Assembly: GCF_018320785.1 (NCBI RefSeq)
Contig: NC_054871.1
Location: 18,782,339 to 18,846,338 of the forward strand
Origin: Cheilinus undulatus
Taxonomy: Eukaryota; Chordata; Actinopteri; Labriformes; Labridae
Length of the DNA stretch: 64,000 nt
Direction: 5' to 3'
This document shows positions 41,785 through 55,290 of this stretch, one piece after another (within the stretch, counting starts at the first letter, position 1; each line of letters begins with the position of its first letter). Below the pieces are notes generated by a model, which searched no databases, was not told the origin of the DNA, and saw only the letters and a list, made by a program, of their open reading frames with translations. The position numbers and the translations under genes are program-made.

Positions 41785-43060
41785 ACAGTATCTATAAAAG
41801 TATTCACCCCCTTTGATGTTTTACCCTTTTCTAAATCAATATAATTCAATGTAATATAATATATATTATATATATTGTATAATTTAACCTATTGACCAAA
41901 GAAAAAACAAAAGCTCTTTGATGTCAAATGAAAACAGATTTCTGCAAGGTAATGTCAATCAAATGAAAATATGTAAGGTAAGATAAGATAAATGACTGCA
42001 TAAATATTCACCCCCTGGAAGTCTCCCTTGAAAAAGAGATCTTTGATCTCAATGAGACTTACCTGGCTAAATAAAGGTTAGAAGTCAGTATTTAGTAGAT
42101 ACACATTTGGCTGCAATCAGCACTGAGTCTGTGTGGATAGCTCTAAATCAGGCCTGCACATCTGGACACTGCAATTTTACTCTATTCCTCTTTGCAAACT
42201 GCTCAAGCTCTGTCAGGTTGCACAGGACTTGAGCGTGAACAGCCCTTTTCAAGTCCTGCCCCAAATTCTTTATTGGATTGGGGTCTGGGTTTTGACTCTA
42301 CCACTCCAGAACATTCACCTTGTTGTCTTTAAACCATGTCTGTGTAGCTTTTGCGGTATGCCTCGGGTTTTTGTCTTGCTGAAAAACAAATCTGCTTCCA
42401 AGTTGTAATTAGATTGTACTCCAGGATTTTCCTGTATTTTGCTGCATTCGTTTTACCCTCTGCCTATACAAGCCTTCAAGGTATGGCTGCCAAGAAACAT
42501 CCCCACAGCATGATGCTGCCACCACTGTGCTTCACAATGGTTTGTTTGTGGTCATGTGCAGTGACATAGCGTCTCTTCTGATGGCCAAAAAGCACTATTT
42601 TGGTCTCATCCGACTGAAGAACTTTCTGCCACTTGACCATGGAGTCTCCCACATGCCTTTTGATAGATTTGAGTTGAGATTGAATTTGAGTTTTTCTTAA
42701 ACAGTGGCTTTTTCTTTGCCACTCTCCCATAAAAGATTGATGGGTGAAGAACCCGGGCAACAGTTGTTGTATGCAGAGTCTTTCCCATCTCAGCTGCTGA
42801 AGCTTGTAACTCCTTCAGTGTAGTCATAGGTGTCTTGGTGACCTCTCTCACTAGTCTCCCTCTTGCTCAGTCAGTTTATGAGGACGGTCTGATCTAGGCA
42901 GATTTACACATGTGCCATATTCCTTCCAGTTTTTTCATGATGGATTTAACTGAACTCTATGGGATGTTCAGTGCCTTGTTTTTGTATCCATCTTCTGACT
43001 TATACTTTTCATCAACCTTTACTCTGAGTTGCTTGGAGTGTTCTTTTGTCTTCATGGTGT
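41785..43060 (-). mobile_element. Older Tc1-like transposon relic, minus strand
   Basis: The plus-strand left end reads acagtatctataaaagtatt then caccccc, a terminus common to one fish Tc1 group. A decayed transposase lies inside on the minus strand (separate entry). The opposite terminus could not be found, so the right end near 43.1-43.2 kb is uncertain. Confidence 0.7.
42148..43055 (-). pseudogene. Tc1-like transposase pseudogene
   Basis: Readable from ATG at 43055 to TGA at 42148 in at least two frames. The N-terminal DNA-binding part includes EVTKTPMTTLKELQASAAEM (about 42851-42790) and VARVLHPSIFYGRVAKKKPL. The catalytic core shows SDETKIVLFGHQ with the first Asp and SGGSIMLWGCF, then FQQDKNPRHTAKATQ with the second Asp. 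The expected Glu of the PIEHLW motif reads PIKNLG, so the third catalytic acid is gone. Frameshifts near 42640 and 42480 and several stops show long decay. Tc1 transposases cut and paste DNA at TA sites. Confidence 0.85.
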
Positions 43061-43569
43061 ATCGGTTGCCAGGAATACTGATTAACCAGTGACAGGACCT
43101 CCCAGGAGTCTTAATACTACAATCACTTGAGGCACATTCACTGCACTCCCATTTCATTGATTCATAGGCACTATCTGTCAGCTGTGGTGCAAATCAAGAC
43201 TGTAGGGACTTCTTACAGAAATTCTGTTTCCTACTGTGACTGGTTGCTCTATAAGCAAACCAGCGGGTAAAGTAAAACTATGAAAGAGGATAAAAAGCCC
43301 TGTGGTTCACTCTCGTGGCTTTAAAAGATCATAGTTGTCATCAAGCTGTCACAAACAACAAATTCAGTAACACTGATGTCACTGTTATTCAAGCTGAATA
43401 CTTAAATGATACAACATGATCTCATCAGGACCCTTATATGGGATGCTGACCATGTCAACAAAGTTTGGCAGGTTTAAGAACAAAATAAGCTGAAAGATAA
43501 AGTGGGTTTGGAATTGACAAGCACATTAAACCATAACTGAGTCTGAGAAAACAGAAAAATAAAGATGTA

Positions 43570-45205
<1,636 letters not shown>

Positions 45206-48200
45206 TACATTGTTAAAGTATGGCCAGAGACTTGCAGTAGAATTTCCTGGCAACTGTAAGATGAGTACCAAAAGAAACATCCTGACTTCGGAGATTGAGT
45301 TGCAAATTGTTTTTTTTTTACATCAACCACAACCAACTTAAATGAGACAGATTTTAATACAAACAGTCCAGTTTTCCTTTGTCTGAATGACTGAGTATTT
45401 ATTCCAGCCAACAGGAAAGCAGCTGTTATTGTAACTGGGCAGAGGCACGGACACACGTCCAAACCAAACCTGATCCGTGTGCGGGACATTTTGTTCTGAA
45501 ACAGCTAAATCAGAATGATGCAGATGGAGCTGCAAACACAATGCTTTGCCCCGTGTCAGCTGAGCACGGGAGGGCTGAGGAGACGTGCAGATCAGCAGCC
45601 TGCAGCGTGGATACGTGCGCTCAGACACAGGCAAGTGTTCCCTGTGCAGTCTGAGGACTGGCTCTGAGTCATGCTTTCTCCTTGACAGTGAAAAAGTGTT
45701 GATGTAAAAGCAGATACAGGTCCTGCAGCTATATGAGGAATACAAACACAGGTTAAATAAACCAGGTATGTGGATCATATTTAAGTCCATGTTTGCGTTT
45801 GCTTAATCTTCCTGTACTTTGAAACTTTGCTAAAAGCTATGCAAACAGAGTTCCTCTTTCACTGTCTGGTTTCATTTTGAGCCACTTCAATTTTTTCCCT
45901 TTATGGTCATTTAAAAATGAATGACTCAGCTGTTTAAAATGCGTCAAAGCCAGCTGCTATTTAGTGAAAGCTATGTTATTTCAGAGTTCTTAGTCAGAGG
46001 TTAGGAATAATTAATCAAGAGAGAGTTTTCACTTTCTGTTATTCTTAGTTTCAGTACAGCTGAGGTGTTAATCTTTCTCTGTGCAATAAACAAGAGAGGG
46101 TAAGTCATAAACTATGGGTAACTTATTCACTTATTGTTTCATGTCTACAGTTTTTGATATTTCAGTTCTTAATCAGTCCCGTTTTATACCCATCCATATA
46201 CATTCATACATCACTGACATAGCAGTGGGAGTGATTTGGGGTTAAGTGTCTTATCCCAGGACAAGGGCTTAAGAGATGTTGATTTGTTAGGGACCATATG
46301 ATACCTATTACTAATAGTTCATCAGACTGAAAACCAATATTTGGAACTGTTGTTACTTATGTCCAAAAAACTGTACTTATTGTGACAAAAGTAAAATCGC
46401 ACAATCAAAAATGGAGGCAAATAGACTATAAAGCACTAGTGACAGGAGATTCACCTCAGAGCAACCCAGATATAGCAGGAAATGCCTTAGGCTCACTGTG
46501 TCAGTGGCACCCAGGCCTCAGTGGTGATTGGCTGCTTGTGTGACATCCAGCCAATCAGATACAGATAATAGCTAAATGCCAAATATTGACTAGACCATTA
46601 ATCTGTCAACCCCCACAAAGACACATGACATGTGAGAGCACGAGCTGAGGACTGAAGCCTAAACCTTCTAGTTGAGAGACGACAAATGACGTCGAATTAC
46701 CCTACCTACTGAGTAATCCTACCTTGTCATTTTTAACTAACATGACTACTTCAGGTTCATAACACAAACGCTAGAGGAATTAATCTCTAAAAACTGAAGA
46801 CACTCCTGCTCTCTATCTGAATTGCACAAAAACATTGGCAACATGTCAACACGGAAAAAATACTGTTCTTTTTTTGTTTACCTGTCATTTTATAATTGAA
46901 GACCAAAGGTACCCAACTTTCAGTGCCAAGGTCAAACCAGTATTGTTTGATTTTATTTTTTTTACTAGTGAAATATCAAACTTGAAAAACCTGGTATCGT
47001 GACAACCATAGATGAAAATTTCTCAACATTTAATGAATGGATTTACAAGATTAATCCTGCAGACTTTGAAGAGTGTGTGACTTTTCCTTGAGACTTTTTT
47101 TCAGGTTAACATTAGTGCTTCAAAGTGCGTTTTCTTGAAAAACTATAGTATGAAGAACTCTGTGTTTGATCAGTCATCTATTTTCTCTTAGTCTTGAGTG
47201 CACTAACTGTATAGATCCTCCAACACATTGGGCTTTTCCTCTGTGACTTTTGGCCGCGCCGATCCAAACAGATCGCACTGGTTTACTTTTCCATCACCAG
47301 TTTGGCTGCGCCTTTAATGTCATCGACTCAAAGCACTCTTGACAGATCAAACCAAGTAGAGCCCAGTAGCTCAGTGTAATGTAAAAGCCCCAACTGGTTT
47401 CCAACTGTTATTCCTTATGCCCCGTGCCCCTACCTTAGAAAGTTAAGCCCCCCAGCAACCATATGGAAAGTTGAAACATTTTACCAACATTCTTACCAAA
47501 AGATCTTTGTCTAAACCAGCGGTTACCAACTTTCTTACCTAGGCGTCCCTCTGCTTGTATCTAAGGAGGGCTAAATCCCTCAGGAACCACATGAAAAAAC
47601 AAAGTGACACATTGCTGTCAAAAATCAACATAGATTTTAATTGTTTCTCTGATAAAACCTTAAGACACTTAATCTAAACTGTGTATAACCAATTTAACCA
47701 GTGTCTTACCTTGATTTTAGTATGTGCAAACCTGATTTTGAGAACCTAAAACCCCCTCTGAGCTCTTTGGTGCTCTCACTAAGGGGGCCTGGACCATGAG
47801 TTGGTGTTTTTTTTCAGTACAACACAAGTTTAAACATTTACAGGGAATAAACAAGCTCTTTTTATTCATACCATCAGAGTATTTTTTTCTTTTTGGGAAA
47901 AGCGTCCTTTAAATGATGCATCACAAAGCCAATGTTTGCCAAAATGCACGCATGGTGTGTTCCCTTGTTTGGCCTGACATCTGCACCTCATCAGTACACC
48001 ACGTGCCTGGCGTCTGGGTTTGTGCGTGCGCGTGTGATTGTCAGATTTTTGCTGTCAGGAATGAGGCCTGAGGGTTGAACTTTCCCCTACTTCTCACACT
48101 GCCTCATTCATCTTTGACTGCTCTCCAGCATTCCTGATTCATACTGGAACGCCAAACTAAACCGGGATAAACAACAAAATCTAGCTAACATGCTTTGAAT

Positions 48201-48900
48201 GGTGGAGGACAGAGATATAAGTCTGACACTTTTTGGATAGAAAGTTTAAAAATGTCATCATTTTGCCAGTTTTTTCTATTCAGTCTGACGTTACACACAT
48301 AATTCCCCTTCAGAGTTTGAGTTTTTTTTATGAACTGTCTAAAAATACATAAGCTTAGGAAACACTCATTATTGTAAGAAATATCTACCTGCAGTGTGTC
48401 TAGAATGTAAAATTGGAACTTTTTGGGGTGAAGATAAAGTTTGATGTTTACTTAAGAATAACTTGTACAAATCAAGATAAGAACAATTATAGTTGGTGAA
48501 ATACTGTCAGAAGAAATAGGAGCCTGGATATGATTCTGTTATGAAAATAATCAAATAATTAACAAGTAGATTAAAGAATACGATCATGTAATAAAAGCAA
48601 CTTTTTAAGCAAATTATCCAAATATCTTCCTGTTTTTTTATTGTCTTACATTGTTGTATTGTATCCATTATGAAAAAAACGTGTGGTTTTCTACTAGTAA
48701 AACAATAACCAGTACTTTATTTCATTACAATAATGACATTCACTGTTAAAAATGATACTTCACTTATTCCACCAATAAAAAAAGACCACAAACTGTTCAG
48801 ACTTTGAGAAAAAACATGGATGCAGACATGTTAGTATCTTGAAATACTCAGAGAAAAAAAATTAATTTGCCATCCCAGTGTTTAATCAGTAATTCAGATG
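45206..48900. other. Non-coding 5' flank of angptl4
   Basis: A GC-rich patch at 45420-45680 carries a 150-codon minus-strand frame (45338-45790) that extends into low-complexity sequence and has no known domain. Elsewhere the stretch is AT-rich. The segments near 46910-46950 and 47520-47580 resemble old copies of a dispersed fish repeat. No gene recognised. Confidence 0.5.
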
Positions 48901-48937
48901 TATATGGTGTCATGGTCCAGGATCTCAGAGCAGTTTC

Positions 48938-49037
48938 CACTATAAAAGACTTTCCACGCCCTACCCCCTCCCTCCCCACTTCCACACTCCAACAACCAAT
49001 CAGAGCAGCCCTCTGCTGCAGCACTCAGCTATAAAAA
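48938..49037 (+). promoter_or_regulatory. angptl4 core promoter
   Basis: TATAAAAAAG at 49030-49039 lies about 100 bases before the angptl4 ATG, with a CCAAT box (aaccaatcag) at 48994-49003, 35 bases further up. A second TATAAAAG at 48940-48947 could serve an alternative start. Transcription should begin near 49060, giving a short leader (cagacaacagagacagagag). Confidence 0.7.
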
Positions 49038-49128
49038 AGGCCACAATGCCGTTCAGGAGCAGACAACAGAGACAGAGAGACAACAGAACAATCCTTCTCT
49101 CAAAGACAAACCTTCAGCAGATACAAAG

Positions 49129-51632
49129 ATGAAGATGCCACAGCTCATCCTCCTCCTCCTGACCATCCTGCTGCACACAGCCGTCGGTTTCCCCTCCGAC
49201 AGAAGAGCCCAGCAGGGCCGGGACAAACAAGCCTCCTGGGACGACGTGAACGTGGTGGCTCATGGCCTCCTGCAGCTTGGCCAGGGTCTGAAGGAGCACG
49301 TGGACAAGAGCAAAGCCCAGATGAGAGACGTCAATGCCAAACTGAAAGCTTTCAATGTCACACTAGCCGAGCTGGAGAGGAAGCAGAGGGAGCAAGGCGA
49401 GAGTCAGACAGGCAAGAGCAGAGAGGTGGAGGAGAGGGAGAGGCTGGCTGCTGAGCTGACTGAGGAGGTGAGGATGAAGGTGGAGGAAGTGAAGAAGCAG
49501 GGTGAGGACATCCACGCCAGGATGGACAGACTGGAGGATAAGATGCAGGAGGTGCTGAAAGAGCCGAGACTGGAGAGCAACAACAGTGAGCACATGGGAG
49601 CTTCATTTATCCAGGTGAGCAGAGAAATATTCATGTGCCTGGGTTTTTTTGGGTCATGTTTGCTATTCTGTAAGCAAATATGACCCCAAAAACTTCCCTT
49701 TCTCTATTGTTTTCCAAAACTTTCATTAAACTCTAACAAAGCTTTAACTTTTCAATTTTGCAGAGGCTTTTGGCTGCCCAGAACAGACGCATCGACCAGT
49801 TAGTGGAAAAAATCCAACAGCAACAAGACAAACTGGAGAAGCAGAGTCTCCACCTGCAAGTGCTGCAGAGCAAGGTGAGTTCTACCTCCGTAAAAAAAAA
49901 CATTAAACAATGTAAAAGATGCAAGAAATAATACTATATTAGTTTTGCATTGCTTGACCCTGCTTTGTGATGTTTCAGGTTGCACATAAGAGAGTGAAAT
50001 CCCACAGACGCAGAGATGAAGAGACCGTGCTGAGGGGGGAGGCAGAGCCAAGCACACACGTATCAGGTAAGAAAACAAACCCTCTGAGAAGTTTTGTTAA
50101 AGAATGACGGAAAGACAACGTGGCGAGAGCAGGGAGGCACTTTAAATGAGTGATGATGTTGGACAGACTTTGACCCAGAGCTGTTGTTTAAGCTTTGACC
50201 TTTTGAGTGCTCACTTAACCGCTGAGCCTTCCACTCATAGATTTAAAAACCATCACTCAGAAGCATTAGCTTTTACTTTTATTTCTTCTTCTAATAGAAA
50301 CAGACTTAAATCAGCAGGATTAAGTTCAAAATGGAAGTGTATGAAGGTGAAACGCAAACATCAGAGGGAATACTTGCTGTAGATTTTATGAAAAGATCAC
50401 TGATGTATCCTTATGTGACATAAGAGCAGAAAAGTTCACCTTTGCACCTGCTTTTACAATGTTTGACTCGCTGGCAGAGCAGTTCACATACAGTCCAAAG
50501 ATCAGGGAAACTAGGGCAAATGCTCTAATAACACTCCTACTGTACTGTTGGAAATGTTTTGTGCCAACTCTGGTTTTAGGAAAGATTTCAAACACATAAA
50601 AATGAGTTTGATCAAATCTGAATCTGTAAGCTCAGTCATGATCTGACTTTTGTTCCTCTCTGTTTGTTTCTTCAGGTTTGGCCACAGACTGCCACAATCT
50701 GTTCCTAAAAGGGCAGCGAGCCAGCGGCATCTACACCATCCAACCAGAGGGCTCCCAGCCTTTCAACGTCTTCTGTGAGATGACTTCAGGTGAGTCAGAA
50801 AACAGCACTGTTTCCTTTTTATGCAGCAGACTTTTAGCATCAAGTGCAATCAACTCAATCTCTCTCTCTACTCGCTCTACAGAAGGTGGATGGACGGTCG
50901 TCCAGAAACGTCTTGATGGATCCCAGAACTTCAACCAGCTCTGGGAGAACTACAAGAGCGGCTTCGGCAATCTGAATGGTGTGTATAAGCAAAGCTAAAA
51001 GCTACAAAAAGTTCACTAAATATCTGATTCAGTGGCAAAGACTAACCTGGACTTTCCTTCTTTCTCCCTCAGGCGAGTTCTGGCTGGGCTTGGAGAACAT
51101 CCACTCCCTCTCCAAACAGGGACAGTACATCCTGCAGGTGGAGGTGTCTGACGGGTCGGAGCTGCAGACGTCTCACTACGGATTCAAATTAGACGGAGAA
51201 GAGAAGATGTTCACTCTTCACTTGCAGCCAGAGTCTGAGAATCAGGAAGACATCATGAAGATGGGAGCCTCTGGTCTTCCATTCTCCACCGCAGACAGAG
51301 ACAACGACCTTGTTCAAGACGCCAACTGTGCTGAGCTCCTCTCAGGTATGCAGGCTGCACTGTCACCCACACCTCTACACAGACATCCCATGCCATTCAC
51401 AAACAGCAGGAAATAAAACACAAAAATAATCAAATAAATCTTTGCTACAGGTGGCTGGTGGTTCAGCAGTTGTGGTGAGTCAAATCTCAACGGCAAATAT
51501 CCCAGAAGGCCGAGCATGCTCAGACGCCATCACTCCAGGAGACAGAGGATGTTCTGGACTTCAACAAAGGGACAAAACACCTCAGTGAAGACCACCCTCC
51601 TCAAGATAGCCCCCGCCACAATAAAACAATGA
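49129..51632 (+). CDS. angptl4: Angiopoietin-like 4, complete, seven coding exons
   Basis: Exons: 49129-49614, 49764-49874, 49979-50066, 50676-50789, 50883-50978, 51073-51345, 51451-51632. All have GT-AG borders and agreeing phases (0,0,1,1,1,1), giving 449 residues. Residues 1-20 are a signal peptide. ASWDDVNVVAHGLLQLGQGL (35-54) is the SE1-like segment through which ANGPTL4 inactivates lipoprotein lipase, and it identifies the paralogue. Residues 55-200 are predicted coiled coil for oligomerisation, with an NVT glycosylation site at 76-78. A basic KSHRRR (206-211) sits where human ANGPTL4 is cleaved by proprotein convertases, though it lacks a strict R-X-K/R-R. The fibrinogen-like domain runs from about 232, with four cysteines (TDCHNLF, VFCEMTS, DANCAEL, SSCGESN). 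The protein is secreted and raises plasma triglyceride by blocking lipase. An alternative ATG lies two codons downstream. No defect seen. Confidence 0.96.
50164..50205 (-). promoter_or_regulatory. Candidate PPAR/nuclear-receptor half-sites in angptl4 intron 3
   Basis: Within the largest intron (50067-50675) the minus strand reads AGGTCAAAGCTTA (50201-50189), a DR1-like site with a perfect first half and 4 of 6 bases in the second. A further GGGTCAAAG lies 25 bases away (50176-50168). Mammalian ANGPTL4 is induced by PPARs through an element in intron 3, so position and sequence agree; binding is inferred. Confidence 0.3.
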
Positions 51633-51939
51633 GTCTAAAGAACAAAGAGCCAAAGGACTGAAAGACTAAAAGAAGCACATTTCTAAATGTTAAAAAGCTC
51701 CTTCATGATCTCTGGATCCTCATGTTTTTATGCTATGCTATACGATGAATCCTTGTCTCACCGGAGACTTTCTGTCATGTTGACAGTTTTGACTCCCTTT
51801 ATAAGGGTTTCACTTCTTATTTTTATTTTTAATGACTGTGTTTTATATATTTTGACAGTATTATTATTATCATAGTGTATTAATTTCAAAATGTATACAC
51901 TCTAAACCTTTTATACTTCATTGCTTAAATTGTGTAAAA

Positions 51940-51945
51940 AATAAA
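51940..51945 (+). terminator. angptl4 polyadenylation signal
   Basis: AATAAA 308 bases after the stop codon, followed by a T/G-rich stretch (gatttcaaatgtttaataaa), so cleavage is expected near 51960. A second AATAAA overlaps at about 51959. Confidence 0.7.
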
Positions 51946-52461
51946 GATTTCAAATGTTTAATAAATCCTGGTTCTCTTTGCTTTATTAAAAACTATTCAA
52001 CAAACAAGACAATCAAAAAGTCAACACATAAATAACCAAACAGAAGTATTTCACATTTTGAATCCTGTGGTGTTTTATTACTGGTATTTATGATGAGTTC
52101 ATCTTTTAATATGTACACTGAGCTTTTTACCTACCTGTTTGAACCCATAACAAGTGAATTTAAATATAAAAATAAACCTCCAACTTAATCATACCTTACA
52201 TCAGATTGTCAGAGATTTGGGGATAAAGCAACCCTAATAATTTTTCCCTAGTGTTACTTCAAAAGAGAAAATCTAAAGGCTGTAATATTTTTATGTTTCA
52301 AAGTTTTTAGTTTTTGACTGGAGTACATTTTTCACAGAATGTGAAACTCTAGTAAAAATATGTTCCAATCAAGTATTTTTCACAATTCATTCATAAAACA
52401 TTGATATGAAATAAAGTATTTCACACCCCACATGGCTGCTGTGGGAAAAAATAACAATATA

Positions 52462-52830
52462 CAGTGCTTAACAATTTATTAGACCACCCTAACCCTAACC
52501 AAAGTAAGGTTTATGCCACAGCTGCCCTAAATTAACAGCATTGGTAATTACCAAAATCATTTTTTATGTTATAATACACCAATATGTAGAAGCTCTTTAA
52601 TCTAAATGATATTTTAAATGTTAAAATATAATTATTATTGTTATCCATTAATTTTAAAATTTACTGATTTACAAAAAAACTGAAAAAATAGTAAAGCACA
52701 TTAATATTTCTTGATTAATATGTCAAATTAAAGTTATTTACTTGCATTCCTGAAGAGAAAAATGAGTTTTAGTGGTTGAATGTTATGCTTGATTCATTTC
52801 TGACCTCTCAGAGAAGCCCAGTGAGCTGGC
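52462..52830 (+). mobile_element. Truncated Tc1-derived MITE (same family as 57862-58407)
   Basis: Starts at TA|cagtgcttaacaatttatt and follows the dpp9-intron copy for about 350 bp (tttatgccacagctgcccta, tgattcatttctgacctctc). It then stops before the transposase start and right terminus. A ccctaaccctaacc insert at 52486-52499 is absent from the other copy. Confidence 0.75.
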
Positions 52831-54120
52831 TGAGGACTTTAAAAATGTCGAGTGTTGTATAAAGTTAACATTGGAGCACTTCATTTGGCAGACAATTTCA
52901 GGAGTTTCAAAAGGTTAAGCAGGAGTTGGTTTGCATTAAATAGCGCCCCCTGCTGGTCAGAAATTACACGAAGAAGACACATTTGGTTTGCTCAATCACC
53001 AATAAATTTTTGGACAAACTTTTGATGTATATTTTTTAATATTGAACAGATGTTTTGAATCTCTGTGCCAGGTTTGACTTTTGACTTTGCATTTCCTTTG
53101 ATTTAATTTCATACCAGAAAAGAAAAGCCAATATACCATTTCATTCAATATCCAAGCATAAATTCTCCCATGTATACTTAGAAGTAAATTTGTGACTTCA
53201 GTTTATTGTAATTGAGCTGAACACATTTTGTTTTGTCTCTTAACATATTCATATGTATTTTTCTTTTTTTTTTATTGTTTACATAAAATATTTATTTTCT
53301 GATTTTGCTATTAAATCTCCTGAGACATTCACTTTAGTTTTTATTTTCCCCACTTATCTGCGATAAGTGGGGACTGACAAGTAAGCCTAAGCCTTGGCTT
53401 TGAACAGGAAGAAGTTTCCACAAAAAAAGTTGGAATATTTGGACAATATGTTAACCTTCCTGCACACTATCTTTCCAATCACACATCAATAATGTTACCA
53501 GGTCTGTATACTTCCATCCATGCAACATTAATCGCTCACATCCATCCCTCACCTTCAACTTGGCTGCTATTTTAATTCACTCTCTGGTCTCTTCTTGGAT
53601 TGACTACGGCAACCCTCTTCTCTTTAGTCTCCCCCAGAAATTCCTTCTCAAACTTCAGTTATTCCAAAATTCTGACACCTGCATCATTTCCAGTAATCCA
53701 GTAATCATATCACTCTTGTTCTTCAGCAGCTCCACAGCCAAATAGTTTAATATTTGTGGCAATGAAAAGCAAAATCTTGTCAAGGCCAAGTTTGAACTAA
53801 ATTTCTACAAAAGCATCTGCAGGTCTTGGAAAAGTTTCTCTAAAATTTTTAGAGATTTCCAAAAAATAAAAAAAATCCACCCAAATTACCTAAAACTTCC
53901 AAGATATTATATGTGAAAATATACGTAAAAATTCTTTAGGATCTTTGAAAAATCCCATTAAAAATCATCAAATATCCCCAAATGTTCAAGTAAAACTTTC
54001 TGAAAAAGCCCAAAGATTTATAATGGTTTACCAAGAATTAAAAATAAATAAATAAAAAATTCTTAAAAAAAAAAAAAAAAAAAGAAAAACTTAATTCCAG
54101 CCTAATTTTCTAATTTTCCG
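52831..54120. other. AT-rich, low-complexity stretch
   Basis: No gene seen. From 53800 to 54060, and again from 54460 to 54720, the sequence is made of degenerate aaaattcc / tttccaaaa units, so the two blocks probably belong to one tandem-like repeat split by the SINEs. A 22-bp A run lies at about 54064-54086. Confidence 0.5.
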
Positions 54121-54258
54121 TGTATGCGGGCGGCCCAGGTTCAAATCTGGCCTGTGGCCCTTTTCTTGCATGTCTCTCCCCATTCTCTCGTCCCTGTTTC
54201 CGAGTCCATCCACTGTCCCTCTCTATCTAATGAAGCCACAAAAAATAAATCTTTAAAA
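54121..54258 (+). repeat. 5'-truncated tRNA-derived SINE
   Basis: Begins just before a B-box (ggttcaaatctgg at 54138) and continues with gcccttttcttgcatgtctc, tctctatctaatgaag and an A-rich aataaatc end. The A-box half is missing. Reverse-orientation relatives are at 31390-31580 and 54900-55290. Confidence 0.6.
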
Positions 54259-54272
54259 AAGTAAATTCAAGA

Positions 54273-54440
54273 AAGCAGCTGGATAGCTCAGTGGTTTACA
54301 TTGCTGACTGTGGTATGGGAGATTGGGGGTTCAAATCCCAGTCAGAGCACAAGTGTCCAGTATTGGCAAGGTCCTTAATGCTGGAAACACCTGTCCCAGA
54401 TATGTCACCTTGGATAAAAGCATCTGCTAAATGACAGTTA
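54273..54440 (+). repeat. Full-length tRNA-derived SINE
   Basis: A tRNA-like head with A-box (tagctcagtgg, 54284-54294) and B-box (ggttcaaatcc, 54328-54338) at the right spacing. It is followed by a tRNA-unrelated body and a tail, ttggataaaagcatctgcta (54410-54429), shared by many fish SINEs and their partner LINEs. It is not a functional tRNA gene: the head cannot close a good acceptor stem and the RNA polymerase III unit runs on into the body. Confidence 0.8.
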
Positions 54441-54899
54441 ACTTTCAACAGATTCCCCACGAGAAATAAGAAAAAATTCCACAAATTCTAATGGAGTACC
54501 TAACATTTTAAAGTAACCCCTCTCCACCCCACCCGCCCAAAAAACCCTCTACAAAATACAAACATATGCCCAAAACTGATCCTGAAAATTCCTGAAAATT
54601 TCGTTAAAACCTCACAACCATTAACATTATAGGAAATTACTTGGACATCTATGGAAATTTCAGGCAATTATTTAAAAAATTCTGATCTCAGAATTGTTAG
54701 TATGTTGTAGAAAAACCCTAACATTATATCCTCATATGTACATGCAGGGTTTTAGGAGGTTAATTCTTTGTCAATTCCCCCGTGCTAAACCTTCAACAGC
54801 TTTAAGGCCATCAGCACTTTTACTGTAAACATTATAATTCACTAAAACCATGGAATAATGCGAGTTGACACATCTAAAATGAGACATCTTTAGAAGTTT

Positions 54900-55290
54900 A
54901 TGTGAAACTTTTTTTGCCTTTATTTTGTTAGACAGTGTTAGAGTTGTAAACTGGGGAGGGAGAGGCTGGGGAATGACATGATGGAAAGGAGCCAATGGTC
55001 AGCCTTGAGCTGGGTCGCTATCTGAGAGGAATTAGCCCCGGTATATGAGGTGCAACCTGTAGCTAGGCCATTAGCGCCCTCTGGTAAGATTTTTTTTTCT
55101 TTTAAAGAGTTATTTTGGGCTTTTATGCCATATGCCTTGATTTTCAATAGGAAAGTGTTAAGAGTCAGAAACTGAGTAGGCAATGACATGAAGCAAAAGA
55201 GCCACAGGTTGATTTTGAGCCATAGCCTCTTGCTTCAAGGACAACCACCTCTGTACATGGAGCACATGAACATAACCACCACACTACTGG
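54900..55290 (-). repeat. Two SINE-like copies in tandem, reverse orientation
   Basis: Copy a, about 54905-55080, and copy b, about 55120-55290. Both read on the minus strand as a ggctc.tt..catgtcattcc type body, in the order found at 54121-54258. The gccctctgg near 55077 is a common flank motif in fish repeats. Confidence 0.5.

Noticed and set aside
42476..42851. Two separate short minus-strand proteins
   Set aside because: They are neighbouring frames of one frameshifted Tc1 transposase and were merged into a single pseudogene.
45338..45790. 150-codon minus-strand open frame
   Set aside because: No known domain, no splice context, composition follows a GC-rich patch then AT-rich sequence. 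Most likely chance.
49358..49634. Minus-strand frames across angptl4 exon 1
   Set aside because: Shadows of the coiled-coil coding exon; proline/serine-rich reading of its complement.
54281..54345. tRNA gene
   Set aside because: A- and B-boxes are present but this is the head of a SINE: the unit continues into a fish SINE body and tail.
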